Positions 1 to 7,400 of a stretch of 13,489 nt of DNA are shown in pieces. The position numbers were made by a program, and so were the translations under genes. The notes under the pieces are model-generated. The model saw only the letters and a list, made by a program, of their open reading frames with translations. It did no database searches and had not been told where the DNA came from. Position 1 is the stretch's first letter, and the number at the start of each line of letters is the position of its first letter. Source of the stretch: an uncultured Flavobacteriaceae bacterium (GTDB lineage: Bacteria; Bacteroidota; Bacteroidia; Flavobacteriales; Flavobacteriaceae); assembly GCA_947311815.1 (NCBI GenBank), contig CAMZMA010000080.1, positions 1 through 13,489 of the forward strand. Reading direction: 5' to 3'.

Positions 1-146
1 ACAACATGCAACATAAAACAGACCATGCAACATGCCATAAAAGAAGATATATGTTAGATGGAAAGGAATTTACTTGAATGCCGACCCACACCAAAGAGGC
101 TCCCCCGAGAAGACTTAGGAGAGATCGAATGATTGATTAATTGAGG
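1..146. other. Non-coding stretch downstream of ftsY
   Basis: No credible coding region is visible on either strand. The stretch starts with a short direct repeat (separate entry). It then has a locally GC-richer segment at about 78-118, with C-runs and purine runs unlike the AT-rich surroundings, and ends in a GATT-rich lead-in to the tandem array. A weak stem can be drawn between CTCC at about 101 and GGAG at about 117, but I recognise no RNA family. It lies beyond the ftsY stop codon, so it is the 3' flank of the minus-strand ftsY transcript or a spacer to a next gene outside the window. Confidence 0.5.
5..33. repeat. Short direct repeat CATGCAACAT x2
   Basis: The ten-base word CATGCAACAT occurs at 5-14 and again at 24-33, spaced 19 bases start to start. 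Partial copies continue into both flanks (CAACATG at 2-8, CATGCC at 32-37). It may be the edge of a longer repeat cut by the window border. No function is assigned. Confidence 0.5.
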
Positions 147-210
147 GATTGAAAGATTGAAAGACTGAAAGATTGAAAGACTGAAAGACTGAAAGACTGA
201 AAGATTAAAA
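147..210. repeat. 8-bp tandem repeat array GAYTGAAA x8
   Basis: Eight contiguous 8-base units fill 147-210. They read GATTGAAA or GACTGAAA, with the third base alternating T/C, and the last unit is degenerate (GATTAAAA). Looser GATT-containing sequence precedes the array from about 129. The array is non-coding and ends 8 bases before the ftsY stop codon, on the downstream side of that gene. Arrays of this kind arise and change length by replication slippage. Nothing here shows that it regulates ftsY. Confidence 0.9.
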
Positions 211-218
211 GTACTGTT

Positions 219-1193
219 TTACTTAAAAAAAGAATCTACAAACTCATACTTGTTAAACACTTGTAAATCATCAATTCCTTCTCCTACTCCAATATATTTA
301 ACAGGAATTTGAAATTGATCTGAAATTCCGATAACTACTCCTCCTTTGGCAGTACCGTCTAATTTGGTAACTGCAAGCGATGTAACTTTGGTTGCTAACG
401 AAAATTGTTTGGCTTGTTCAAACGCATTTTGACCTGTAGAACCATCTAAAACTAACAACACATCGTGTGGCGCATCGGCAACCACTTTTTGCATTACTCG
501 TTTTATTTTGGTTAATTCATTCATTAAATTCACTTTATTATGCAATCTACCAGCTGTATCAATAATGACCACATCGGCTTTTTGAGTGACAGCAGATTGC
601 AGCGTATCAAAAGCTACAGAAGCAGGGTCTGAACCCATTTCTTGACGTACAATGGGTACATTTGTTCTGTCTGCCCACACTTGTAATTGATCTATTGCGG
701 CTGCTCTAAAAGTATCGGCAGCTCCTAAAACAACTTTTAATCCTTGTTTTTTAAATTGCGATGCTAATTTACCAATGGTAGTGGTTTTACCAACTCCGTT
801 TACACCAACCACCATAATTACATAGGGTGTTTTATTTCCATCTTTATCAGCAGGCAAGTTAGGAATAGTAAACTCGGTTTCATTACCAATATTGGTTTCA
901 GAAAGTAAGCCAGAAATTTCTTCTCTTAAAATTTGATTTAATTCATCTGTACCTACATATTTATCTTTGGCAACACGCGCTTCTATCCTATCGATAATTT
1001 TCAAAGTAGTGTCTACACCAACATCAGAAGATACTAAGACTTCTTCTAAATTATCTAGCACATCATCATCTACTTTCGATTTTCCTGCTACAGCTTTTGA
1101 TAGTTTAGAGAAGAAATTAGTTTTTGTTTTTTCTAATCCTTTGTCTAAGGTTTCTTTTTTTTCTTTTGAGAATATGTTTTTAAAAAAACTCAT
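219..1193 (-). CDS. ftsY: Signal recognition particle receptor FtsY
   Basis: SRP-receptor GTPase. It docks ribosome-SRP complexes at the cytoplasmic membrane and hands nascent membrane proteins to SecYEG, with reciprocal GTP hydrolysis by FtsY and Ffh. The 324-residue protein has a short lysine-rich N-terminus (about 1-40) without the long acidic A domain of E. coli, then the helical N domain (about 40-105) and the G domain. Visible GTPase motifs are GVNGVGKTT (130-138), DTFRAAA (160-166), DTAGR (212-216), TKLDG (276-280) and the closing GVGEGIDDL (302-310). All are intact, so the protein should be active. The ATG at 1193 follows an A-rich stretch with no Shine-Dalgarno sequence, as is usual in Bacteroidota. 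It lies downstream of the ribosomal-protein genes but is separated from them by a terminator, and it has its own -7 box. Confidence 0.97.
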   Translation of the reverse strand: MSFFKNIFSKEKKETLDKGLEKTKTNFFSKLSKAVAGKSKVDDDVLDNLEEVLVSSDVGVDTTLKIIDRIEARVAKDKYVGTDELNQILREEISGLLSETNIGNETEFTIPNLPADKDGNKTPYVIMVVGVNGVGKTTTIGKLASQFKKQGLKVVLGAADTFRAAAIDQLQVWADRTNVPIVRQEMGSDPASVAFDTLQSAVTQKADVVIIDTAGRLHNKVNLMNELTKIKRVMQKVVADAPHDVLLVLDGSTGQNAFEQAKQFSLATKVTSLAVTKLDGTAKGGVVIGISDQFQIPVKYIGVGEGIDDLQVFNKYEFVDSFFK

Positions 1194-1237
1194 TTTTTTG
1201 TTTTTAATGCTTCAATTAAAGTAAGTAAAATTCGTAC

Positions 1238-1245
1238 CAAAGATA
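1238..1245 (-). promoter_or_regulatory. Putative ftsY promoter -7 box
   Basis: On the minus strand 1245-1238 reads TATCTTTG, a perfect match to the Bacteroidota -7 consensus TAnnTTTG. The -33 position (about 1264-1266) reads ATG rather than TTG, one mismatch. Transcription would begin around 1232, giving a leader of about 40 bases before the ftsY ATG. This would let ftsY be expressed independently of the upstream rpmB-rpmG-bL38 unit. Confidence 0.5.
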
Positions 1246-1291
1246 TTTTAATGGTCAGATTGTCATTTATTTACCTTACTTATTCTAGTTT

Positions 1292-1428
1292 AGCTGCGTT
1301 AGGGATTGTAGGCGGCATCCTTTTTATGTTTGTTCGAGTTTTAATTTTGACGTAGGAAAAAATTAAAGTACCGAGAACTCACATAAAAAGATATAGCCGT
1401 AAAGCCCGACCTTTTTAGGGAACGCCCT
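1292..1428 (+). ncRNA. Flavo-1-like structured RNA / long imperfect inverted repeat
   Basis: Seen: two long complementary arms, about 1319-1348 and 1359-1391, separated by a loop of about ten bases. They can fold into an imperfect hairpin of about 30 pairs on either strand, with outer arms CTTTTTATG and CATAAAAAG. The flanks are unusually GC-rich for this genome: TTAGGGATTGTAGGCGGCATCC on the left and ATAGCCGTAAAGCCCGACC followed by GGGAACGCCC on the right. Known: from memory, conserved blocks like GGCATCCTTTTT and AAAGCCCGACC characterise the Flavo-1 RNA motif, an intergenic family of unknown function in Flavobacteria. Inferred: the plus-strand orientation rests on those blocks. It sits between the bL38 terminator and the ftsY promoter, antisense to the flanking genes. 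A REP/MITE-like repeat is the main alternative. Confidence 0.6.
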
Positions 1429-1450
1429 CAAAAATACAGAATTTATGGCA

Positions 1451-1486
1451 CAAAAAAAGCTACTTTTTATAGAAAGTAGCCTTTTT
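1451..1486 (-). terminator. Intrinsic terminator, probably bidirectional, after the bL38 gene
   Basis: A perfect 8-base stem, GCTACTTT (1459-1466) with AAAGTAGC (1473-1480), encloses a six-base loop. On the minus strand it is followed by a run of seven T (from 1458 down to 1452). On the plus strand it is followed by CTTTTT. It lies 27 bases past the bL38 stop codon and should end the rpmB-rpmG-bL38 transcript. In the plus direction it could also terminate a transcript of the Flavo-1-like element. Confidence 0.85.
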
Positions 1487-1506
1487 AATATTTTGTGTAA
1501 CAAGTT

Positions 1507-1659
1507 TTATTTTTTTGCTAAAAACTCATTTACTTTAGAAGGATCCATAATTGCTTCTACAAAAGTGTATGCTCCTGTTTTTGGAGAACGTACCATTTTG
1601 ATTGCTTTACTCAATCTTTTTGCTCCTGTTTGTAACGATGCTACTGATTTTTTTGCCAT
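1507..1659 (-). CDS. DUF4295 small protein, probable ribosomal protein bL38
   Basis: A 50-residue, very basic protein starting MAKKSVASLQTGAKR and ending NEFLAKK. It matches the DUF4295 family, which is confined to Bacteroidota and encoded next to rpmB and rpmG. Cryo-EM of the Flavobacterium johnsoniae ribosome revealed an additional large-subunit protein named bL38, and I believe this family is that protein (from memory, not checked). Here the gene follows rpmG by 34 bases on the same strand and is followed by a terminator, so it is the last gene of the rpmB-rpmG unit. The composition (about one quarter Lys/Arg) and position fit a ribosome-bound role. No catalytic motif is present, and the full family length is there. 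Confidence 0.88.
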   Translation of the reverse strand: MAKKSVASLQTGAKRLSKAIKMVRSPKTGAYTFVEAIMDPSKVNEFLAKK

Positions 1660-1693
1660 AACTTATATGATTAGACGTTTTAGTAAAACGTTT

Positions 1694-1876
1694 TTATTTA
1701 ATTTCTTTGTGAACTGTCATTTTCTTTAAGATAGGATTGAATTTTTTAATTTCCATTCTATCTGGAGTATTTTTCTTGTTCTTTGTAGTAATGTATCTAG
1801 AAGTTCCTGGTTTACCAGAAGCTTTATGCTCTGTACATTCTAAAATTACCTGAATTCTGTTTCCTTTTTTTGCCAT
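1694..1876 (-). CDS. rpmG: 50S ribosomal protein bL33
   Basis: 60-residue large-subunit protein that binds 23S rRNA near the E site. The sequence begins MAKKGNRIQVILECTEHKA and contains the family signature SRYITTKNKKNTPDRMEIKKFNPILKK in overlapping blocks (about 26-52), matching bL33 throughout. It has only one cysteine, so it is a zinc-free (C-minus) form without paired CxxC motifs. It starts at the ATG at 1876, 28 bases after the rpmB stop, and is followed by the bL38 gene, the usual flavobacterial order. It is probably co-transcribed from the rpmB promoter. Length and motifs are complete. Confidence 0.97.
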   Translation of the reverse strand: MAKKGNRIQVILECTEHKASGKPGTSRYITTKNKKNTPDRMEIKKFNPILKKMTVHKEIK

Positions 1877-1904
1877 CTCTGTAAAATTTTATCTACCTAA
1901 AGGA

Positions 1905-2143
1905 TTATTTAGTTAAAAAACCTTTTGCTCTAGCTTCTTTAAGAACCGCAGCAATTCCTTTTCTATTAATATTTTTTAATGCAGAAGCAGATACCTTTAA
2001 GGTAATCCATTTATCTTCTTCTGGAATATAAAAACGCTTTACCATTAAGTTAGCGTTAAATTTTCTTTTTGTTCTATTTAAAGCGTGAGAAACATTGTTC
2101 CAACCATTGCTTTTTTTCCTGTAAGTTCACAAACTCTAGACAT
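1905..2143 (-). pseudogene. rpmB: 50S ribosomal protein bL28, frameshifted as given
   Basis: Translation from the ATG at 2143 gives MSRVCELTGKKAMVG, the normal bL28 start, then derails into TMFLTL and a stop. The expected continuation (NNVSHALNRTKRKF, through VKRFYIPEEDKWITL, to the C-terminus AKGFLTK and the stop at 1905) is present one frame away. Restoring one A to the minus-strand GGAACAATG, to give GGAAACAATG (Gly-Asn-Asn), yields a complete 79-residue protein. The missing base lies at 2098-2099, where the plus strand has TT instead of TTT. Everything else is intact: a canonical promoter and rpmG directly downstream. There is no other sign of decay. bL28 is a core ribosomal protein, so a sequencing or assembly error is the likeliest explanation. 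A true mutation with a second rpmB copy elsewhere, or ribosomal frameshifting, is less likely. Confidence 0.93.
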
Positions 2144-2180
2144 CTTCTTGACAGTTTTAGTATTATTTCTAAACGAGGTG

Positions 2181-2211
2181 CAAATTTATACATTTTTTAC
2201 ACGTTGAACAA
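2181..2211 (-). promoter_or_regulatory. Bacteroidota-type promoter of rpmB-rpmG-bL38
   Basis: Reading the minus strand, TTG at 2211-2209 (-33 element) is followed after 20 bases by TAAATTTG at 2188-2181, a perfect TAnnTTTG -7 element for the Bacteroidota primary sigma factor. Transcription should start near 2175, leaving a leader of about 30 bases before the rpmB ATG at 2143. The promoter lies between the cinA stop codon and rpmB. This is the best-formed promoter in the window, as expected for a ribosomal-protein unit. Confidence 0.8.
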
Positions 2212-2235
2212 AACTATTTCTACTATTTTTTTAAA

Positions 2236-3504
2236 TTATTTTTTTTTATTGTCTTTTTGATTTAAAATCAGCTCTTTTTGCAATATTTCTAAGGCTTTTG
2301 TAACCGTTCTATTGATTACCTTTTCTCTAGGTTGCCCAAAATTAAACTCTTTCGTAATTATTTTTAAAGGTGTTGCTACTGATATGTAGACCAAACCAAC
2401 ACTTTTATCCGTAAGATCTGTTGTAGGGCCTGCATTTCCTGTTACAGAAATTGCATAATCTGTTTGTAATTTTTCTTTGACTCCTACAACCATTTCTTGG
2501 GCTACTTCGCTACTAACAACCGAATGTTTTTTGATAGTCGCTGCCGATACTCCTAAAATATTTTTCTTAATTTCTACCGAATAACTTACTACACTTCCTT
2601 TAAAATACGCTGATGATCCTGCAACCGAAACCAATGACGCAGCAATTTTACCTCCTGTTAAACTTTCGGCAGTAGATAGCGTTTTATCTTGTTGCTCTAA
2701 CAACTCTCCTACTCTTTTTTCAAGAGTAGCACCATCATCATATCCTGTGATTAACTCAGGAATTAACTGAGTAATTTTTGTTACTTTCTCATTCACCTCA
2801 TCAAATAATTTTTGTTGATGTTTACCTTTGGCGGATAAACGCAATCGTACTTTTCCGAAAGATGGCAAATACGCTAATTTGATATTTGACGGCAAATTAT
2901 TTTCAACAATAGCAATTCTTTCTGCAATCATACTTTCTCCTGCTCCATAAGTCATAATGGTTTTATGGATGATGTGCGGCAATTGAAATTGTTGTTGAAT
3001 TTTTGGTAAAACCTCATGAGTCATCAATCCTTTCATTTCATACGGAACCCCTGGGAGCGATACAAAAACGGTGTCATTTTCGTAAAACCACATTCCTGGT
3101 GCTGTACCAAACTGGTTCATTAACAAGGTAGCTTTTGATGGCAATTGCGCTTGGTAACGTTGAATTTCTTTATACGGATGATTTATTTTTTGAAACAATT
3201 CTTTTATATGAGCTATTACTTTTGGATATTCTACTATCTCTGTATCGTTAAAATATTTAGCGATGGTTTTTTTGGTAATATCATCATTCGTTGGTCCAAG
3301 TCCGCCAGTAATTAGCACAATATCTGCTCTGTTTTCTGCTTCTTTTAATGCATTTAAAATATGCTGTTCTTCATCTTGAATGGAAGAAATTTGATACACA
3401 GAAACTCCTATTTTACTTAATTGCTGACCAATCCATTGCGAATTGGTATCTACAATTTGACCGATAAGAATTTCATCGCCAATCGTTATGATTTCTGCTT
3501 TCAT
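2236..3504 (-). CDS. cinA: CinA-like protein (MoCF domain plus PncC/NMN amidohydrolase domain)
   Basis: Full-length 422-residue two-domain CinA. The N-terminal MoaB/MogA-like domain (about 1-170) shows GDEIL (9-13), GGLGPTNDD (67-75), TAPGM (134-138) and PGVPYEM (151-157); in CinA homologues it acts as an ADP-ribose pyrophosphatase. The C-terminal PncC domain (about 265-411) shows TAESLTGG (278-285), GSVVSYSVEIKK (303-314) and GQPREKVINR (390-399). These carry the serine, tyrosine/lysine and arginine positions used to deamidate nicotinamide mononucleotide to nicotinate mononucleotide in NAD salvage. Many homologues have Cys where this one has Leu after TAES, and the glycine-rich GPGGGT loop is GPTTDLTDKS here. 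I take both as lineage variation. It is not tightly linked to its neighbours and has its own promoter. The role in competence suggested by the name is not implied. Confidence 0.95.
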   Translation of the reverse strand: MKAEIITIGDEILIGQIVDTNSQWIGQQLSKIGVSVYQISSIQDEEQHILNALKEAENRADIVLITGGLGPTNDDITKKTIAKYFNDTEIVEYPKVIAHIKELFQKINHPYKEIQRYQAQLPSKATLLMNQFGTAPGMWFYENDTVFVSLPGVPYEMKGLMTHEVLPKIQQQFQLPHIIHKTIMTYGAGESMIAERIAIVENNLPSNIKLAYLPSFGKVRLRLSAKGKHQQKLFDEVNEKVTKITQLIPELITGYDDGATLEKRVGELLEQQDKTLSTAESLTGGKIAASLVSVAGSSAYFKGSVVSYSVEIKKNILGVSAATIKKHSVVSSEVAQEMVVGVKEKLQTDYAISVTGNAGPTTDLTDKSVGLVYISVATPLKIITKEFNFGQPREKVINRTVTKALEILQKELILNQKDNKKK

Positions 3505-3508
3505 AAAA

Positions 3509-3538
3509 CAAAAGTAAGATAATCACTTCATTTAACAA
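3509..3538 (-). promoter_or_regulatory. Bacteroidota-type promoter of cinA, probably leaderless
   Basis: On the minus strand TTG (3538-3536), a 19-base spacer and TACTTTTG (3516-3509) form a perfect TTG/TAnnTTTG promoter. The -7 box ends only four bases before the cinA ATG (3504-3502). With the usual distance from -7 box to start, transcription would begin at or next to the A of the ATG, giving a leaderless or nearly leaderless mRNA. Confidence 0.7.
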
Positions 3539-3540
3539 GC

Positions 3541-3592
3541 AAAAAAGCCTTTACAGTTTAGGAGAGTTTTAGATTTTTATCTTGCTTTTTTT
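3541..3592 (-). terminator. Possible terminator after the methyltransferase gene
   Basis: The plus strand carries AAAAAAGC at 3541-3548 and GCTTTTTT at 3584-3591. The transcript of the minus-strand methyltransferase gene could pair them and end in a T-run followed by GC. The loop is long (about 35 bases) and has no clear inner stem, so this is only a weak candidate. It lies just after the methyltransferase stop and just upstream of the cinA promoter, where a terminator would be expected. Confidence 0.3.
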
Positions 3593-3602
3593 ACCACAAA
3601 TT

Positions 3603-4208
3603 CTAATTTTGATACACACCTTTTACAATTCGCAATCCTAATTTAAAATAAGATACATTTGCAGAAACAAACCCTTTTTCGTGTAGTAAAACATCTGTAT
3701 TTCTAGTTAAATGACATCCTTCTCCTAATTTTTTCCACAACGGATTTACGAGTTTTTCTAAAAAAGCATTTCTTTTTTTATCAGAATGAATATGTTCTAA
3801 GATGATTAATTTACCATCAGGTTTCAACCATTTTTTAAAATTATCTAATGCCAAATCTGGATTAGGAATGGTACACAACACCAAAGTACACACAATAGCA
3901 TCTAGACTTTTTTCTTTAATCATCAAATCTAATTTAGGGTCGTTAATTCCTAGATTGATACATTGTATGTTTTTATCGCCTACTTTTACAAGCGATTTTT
4001 CTTGCATTTCTTTAGAAGGTTCTACGGCTAAAATTTCTGCATCTTTATTAAAAAACTCAAAATTTACACCTGTGCCAGCACCTACATCTAACACTTTACC
4101 TGTTAAATTTTGTAGCATATTTTTACGGTCTTTCGCTATTTTAGCTTCAAAAGAAACCATAAAAGAATCGTAGTATTTTGCAAAAATTTTTGTGTAAAAT
4201 GTTGACAT
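3603..4208 (-). CDS. Class I SAM-dependent methyltransferase (METTL7/UbiE-like)
   Basis: 201-residue Rossmann-fold methyltransferase of the Methyltransf_11 type. It shows SAM-binding motif I VLDVGAGTG (39-47), an acidic motif II AVEPS (61-65), the IV-like strand DAIVCTLVLCTIPNPD (103-118) and LKPDGKLIILEH (128-139). The region after it (HIHSDKKRNAF, LVNPLWKKLGEGCHLTRNTD) resembles the METTL7/TMT1 and related bacterial families, in which a Trp-Lys...GC..TR segment follows the LEH motif. Those families act on small thiols or lipophilic acceptors. The substrate here cannot be told from sequence. There is no signal peptide or membrane segment. It stands alone, with 98 and 215 bases of non-coding DNA on either side, and appears to be a single-gene transcription unit. 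I saw no perfect -7 box upstream. Confidence 0.88.
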   Translation of the reverse strand: MSTFYTKIFAKYYDSFMVSFEAKIAKDRKNMLQNLTGKVLDVGAGTGVNFEFFNKDAEILAVEPSKEMQEKSLVKVGDKNIQCINLGINDPKLDLMIKEKSLDAIVCTLVLCTIPNPDLALDNFKKWLKPDGKLIILEHIHSDKKRNAFLEKLVNPLWKKLGEGCHLTRNTDVLLHEKGFVSANVSYFKLGLRIVKGVYQN

Positions 4209-4423
4209 TAAAATTAGTGTTTATTTGTTTATACGTTTAATTGTTTACCTCTATATAAACCAACAATTCAAAATCAATAATCATAAAACTAAATTTAACG
4301 TATTGAAAATTAGTGTATTTGATTACTATTAGATAGGCTCAATAATGAACCACATTAAATCGTTTTTTTACTCGTTAAAAAACAATATCTTATTGTCTCT
4401 CATCCGTTAGGTTAATAATTGAC

Positions 4424-7400
4424 CTACTCTAATACTAGTACCAAATCATCTGCATTTACCATTGTACCTTTTTTAAGAACAATTTTTTTGATAGTAGCAT
4501 CTTCTATCGCCGTAATAGTCGTTTCCATTTTCATGGCTTCTATGATAAACAGTGGTTGATTTTTCTTTATTTTTTCTCCTTTTTTTACTAAAATAGTAGA
4601 TAACATTCCTTGTAAAGGCGCACCAATTTCGGCAGCATCTTCTTTGTTGGCTTTTACATGTTCTACTTTATCTACTTTTATGGCAGTATCTTTAATTTGT
4701 ACGTTTCTAGATTGTCCGTTTACTCTAAAATACACGGTTACCATTCCGTCTTCATTCGGTCTTCCAATAGAATCTAAACGGATTAATATCGATTTTCCTT
4801 GATCTATATTTACAATAATTTCTTCTCCTCTATCCATTCCGTAGAAGAAATTTTTGGTAGGTAAATCTACTAAATTCCCATATTTTAAATGATTATTAAA
4901 CGCATCTACAAATACTTTTGGATACAATTTGTACGATAAGAAATCGGTAATATCAATTGGTCTTCCCATTTCTTTTCCAAAGGTTTTCTCAAACTGCTTG
5001 TATTCTTTATCAAAATCTACAGGTTCTAAATGTGCATTGGGTCTGTTGATGTAAGGTTTTTGGTCTTTTAAAATCAGTTTTTGCAATTTTTTTGGAAATC
5101 CGCCTACAGGTTGCCCTAAATCGCCTTTAAAGAAACTTACCACCGATTGCGGAAACGAAATGGTATCGCCTTTTTCTAAAACATCTTGCGTGGTTAAATT
5201 GTTACTTACTAAATACTGCGCCATATCGCCCACTACTTTAGAACTTGGTGTAACTTTTACAATATCGCCAAAAAGTTGATTTACATCGGCATACATTTTT
5301 GTAATTTCATGAAAACGAGATGCTAATCCTAATGCCTGTGCTTGTGGTTTTAAATTAGAATATTGTCCTCCAGGAATTTCATGTTTAAATACTTCGCCAG
5401 AACCTGCTTTTAAACCCGATTCAAACGGATAATAATATTCTCTTACGGCTTCCCAATAATTAGAATACGCATTTAAACTATCTATATTCACCGAATTTTC
5501 TCGCTCGTGAAAACGCAACATTTCTACAATCGAATTAAAATTTGGTTGCGATGTTAAGCCCGATAATCCGCCTAAAGCAACATCAACTACATCAACTCCT
5601 GCTTCAATCGCTTTTAAATATGTTGCCGCTTGTATAGAAGAAGTATCGTGCGTATGCAAATGAATTGGTATGTTAATTTCTGATTTCAATGCTGATATCA
5701 ACTCAAAAGCCGCATACGGTTTTAACAAACCTGCCATATCTTTGATGGCTAAAATATGTGCTCCTGCATTTTCGATATCTTTGGCTAATTGCACATAATA
5801 TTTTAAGTTGTATTTTGTATTCTTCGGATTTAATACATCGTTGGTATAAGAAATAGCTCCTTCTGCCAAACCATTTGTTCTATTTCTAACGTGTTCTATT
5901 GCTGGCGCGATGGATTTCATCCAGTTAAGTGAATCAAAAACTCTAAAAATATCGACTCCGTTTTCCCAAGATTGTTCTACAAATTTTTCGATTAAATTAT
6001 CAGGATACGCCGTATAACCTACTCCGTTTGAACCTCGTAACAACATTTGCGTTAATACATTTGGCATCGCTTTACGCAATTTACGTAATCGTTCCCACGG
6101 ATTTTCTTGTAAAAAGCGCAAGCAAACATCAAAGGTTGCACCTCCCCATATTTCCATACTAAATACTTCTGGATGATTTTTCGCAAAACCCTCAGCAACT
6201 TTTATCATATCAAAAGTACGCATACGAGTTGCCAATAAACTTTGGTGTGCATCTCGCATAGTGGTATCGGTAAAATGGACTTTTTTCTCATTCTTTAACC
6301 ATTCCGAAAATTTTTCTGGTCCTAATTTTGTCAGTAAATCTTTTGTTCCTTTTTGATAGCTTGCATTCGCATCAAAAGCAGGAACTTTCGGGAAAATAAA
6401 TTTCTTATTCGGATTGATATTTTTTACATCAGCATTACCATTTACAATAATTTCGCCTAAATATTTAGCAATTTTTGCAGCTCTATTTCTAGACACTTTA
6501 AAGTTAAATAATTCGGGCGTATTTTTAATAAAATTAACGGTTACTTTTCCTTCTTTAAAAGTAGGATGATTTAAAATATTATCTACATACGCTATATTGG
6601 TTTTTACACCACGAATTCTAAACTCACTCAAAGCCCTTCGCATTTTACGGCAAGCACCATCTAAAGTTCTGCTGCTGGCAGTTACTTTTACCAACATTGA
6701 ATCGAAAAATGGCGATATTTTAACACCTTGATATACGCTACCTGCATCTAATCTTATTCCGAATCCTGAAGCACTTCTGTACATTGAAATTGTACCATAA
6801 TCTGGTTTAAAATCGTTGGCAGGATCTTCGGTTGTAATTCTACATTGCAACGCATACCCACTTATTTTTATCGCCTCTTGGTTGTATATTTTTATTTGTT
6901 GATCTGATAATTTATAGCCACCAGCTATAAATAATTGCGTTTTTACCAAATCGATATTTGTAATCACCTCTGTAACAGTATGCTCCACCTGAATTCTCGG
7001 ATTTACTTCGATAAAATAAATGGTGTCATCTTCATCTACCAAAAACTCTACCGTACCAATATTATTATAATTTACCGCTTTACAAATATCGGTTGCGTAA
7101 GTATATAAAGCGTTTTTAACCTCATCTGACAAACCAAAAGAAGGCGCAAACTCGATAACTTTTTGATACCTACGTTGCACCGAACAATCTCTTTCAAATA
7201 AATGTACTGTATTTCCGTAATTATCTGCCACTACTTGAATTTCTATATGCTTCGGGTTTTGCACATATTTTTCTAAAAATACGGTATCATCGCCAAAAGC
7301 ATTTAAGGCTTCTCGCCTACTTTCATTAAACGCTTTTTTTAAATCACTTTCATTGGTGATGACACGCATTCCTCTTCCACCACCGCCAGATGCAGCTTTT

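Larger units (their letters stand above)
1194..1506. other. 313-bp gap between ftsY and the bL38 gene
   Basis: No protein-coding gene is supported here. From left to right it holds the ftsY leader and -7 box, the Flavo-1-like element (1292-1428) and the intrinsic terminator at 1451-1486. Gaps this large between genes of one cluster are unusual in this window, where most neighbours are 2-35 bases apart. The interruption therefore splits the rpmB-rpmG-bL38 unit from ftsY transcriptionally. Confidence 0.7.

Noticed and set aside
78..118. Possible small RNA gene in the GC-richer segment downstream of ftsY
   Set aside because: Only a short, weak stem can be drawn. No promoter or terminator pair was found, and there is no match to SRP RNA, RNase P, tmRNA or 6S features that I know.
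147..210. CRISPR-like array from the repeated units downstream of ftsY
   Set aside because: The units are only 8 bases and contiguous, with no spacers and no cas genes. It is a simple tandem repeat.
2278..2720. Variant PncC motif in CinA (TAESLTGG and GPTTDLTDKS instead of TAESCTGG and GPGGGT) as a sign of lost activity
   Set aside because: The serine, tyrosine/lysine and arginine positions remain. I recall similar NAGPT variants in other flavobacterial CinA proteins, so this looks like ordinary lineage divergence.
4210..4316. Direct repeat AAAATTAGTGT at 4210-4220 and 4306-4316 in the methyltransferase/pyc gap
   Set aside because: It is short and AT-rich, with no flanking structure. Chance is likely at this composition.
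4371..4392. AT-only inverted repeat GTTTTTTTA...TTAAAAAAC downstream of pyc as a terminator
   Set aside because: The stem is almost all A-T with a mismatch and there is no proper T-tract after it. Support is too weak to list.
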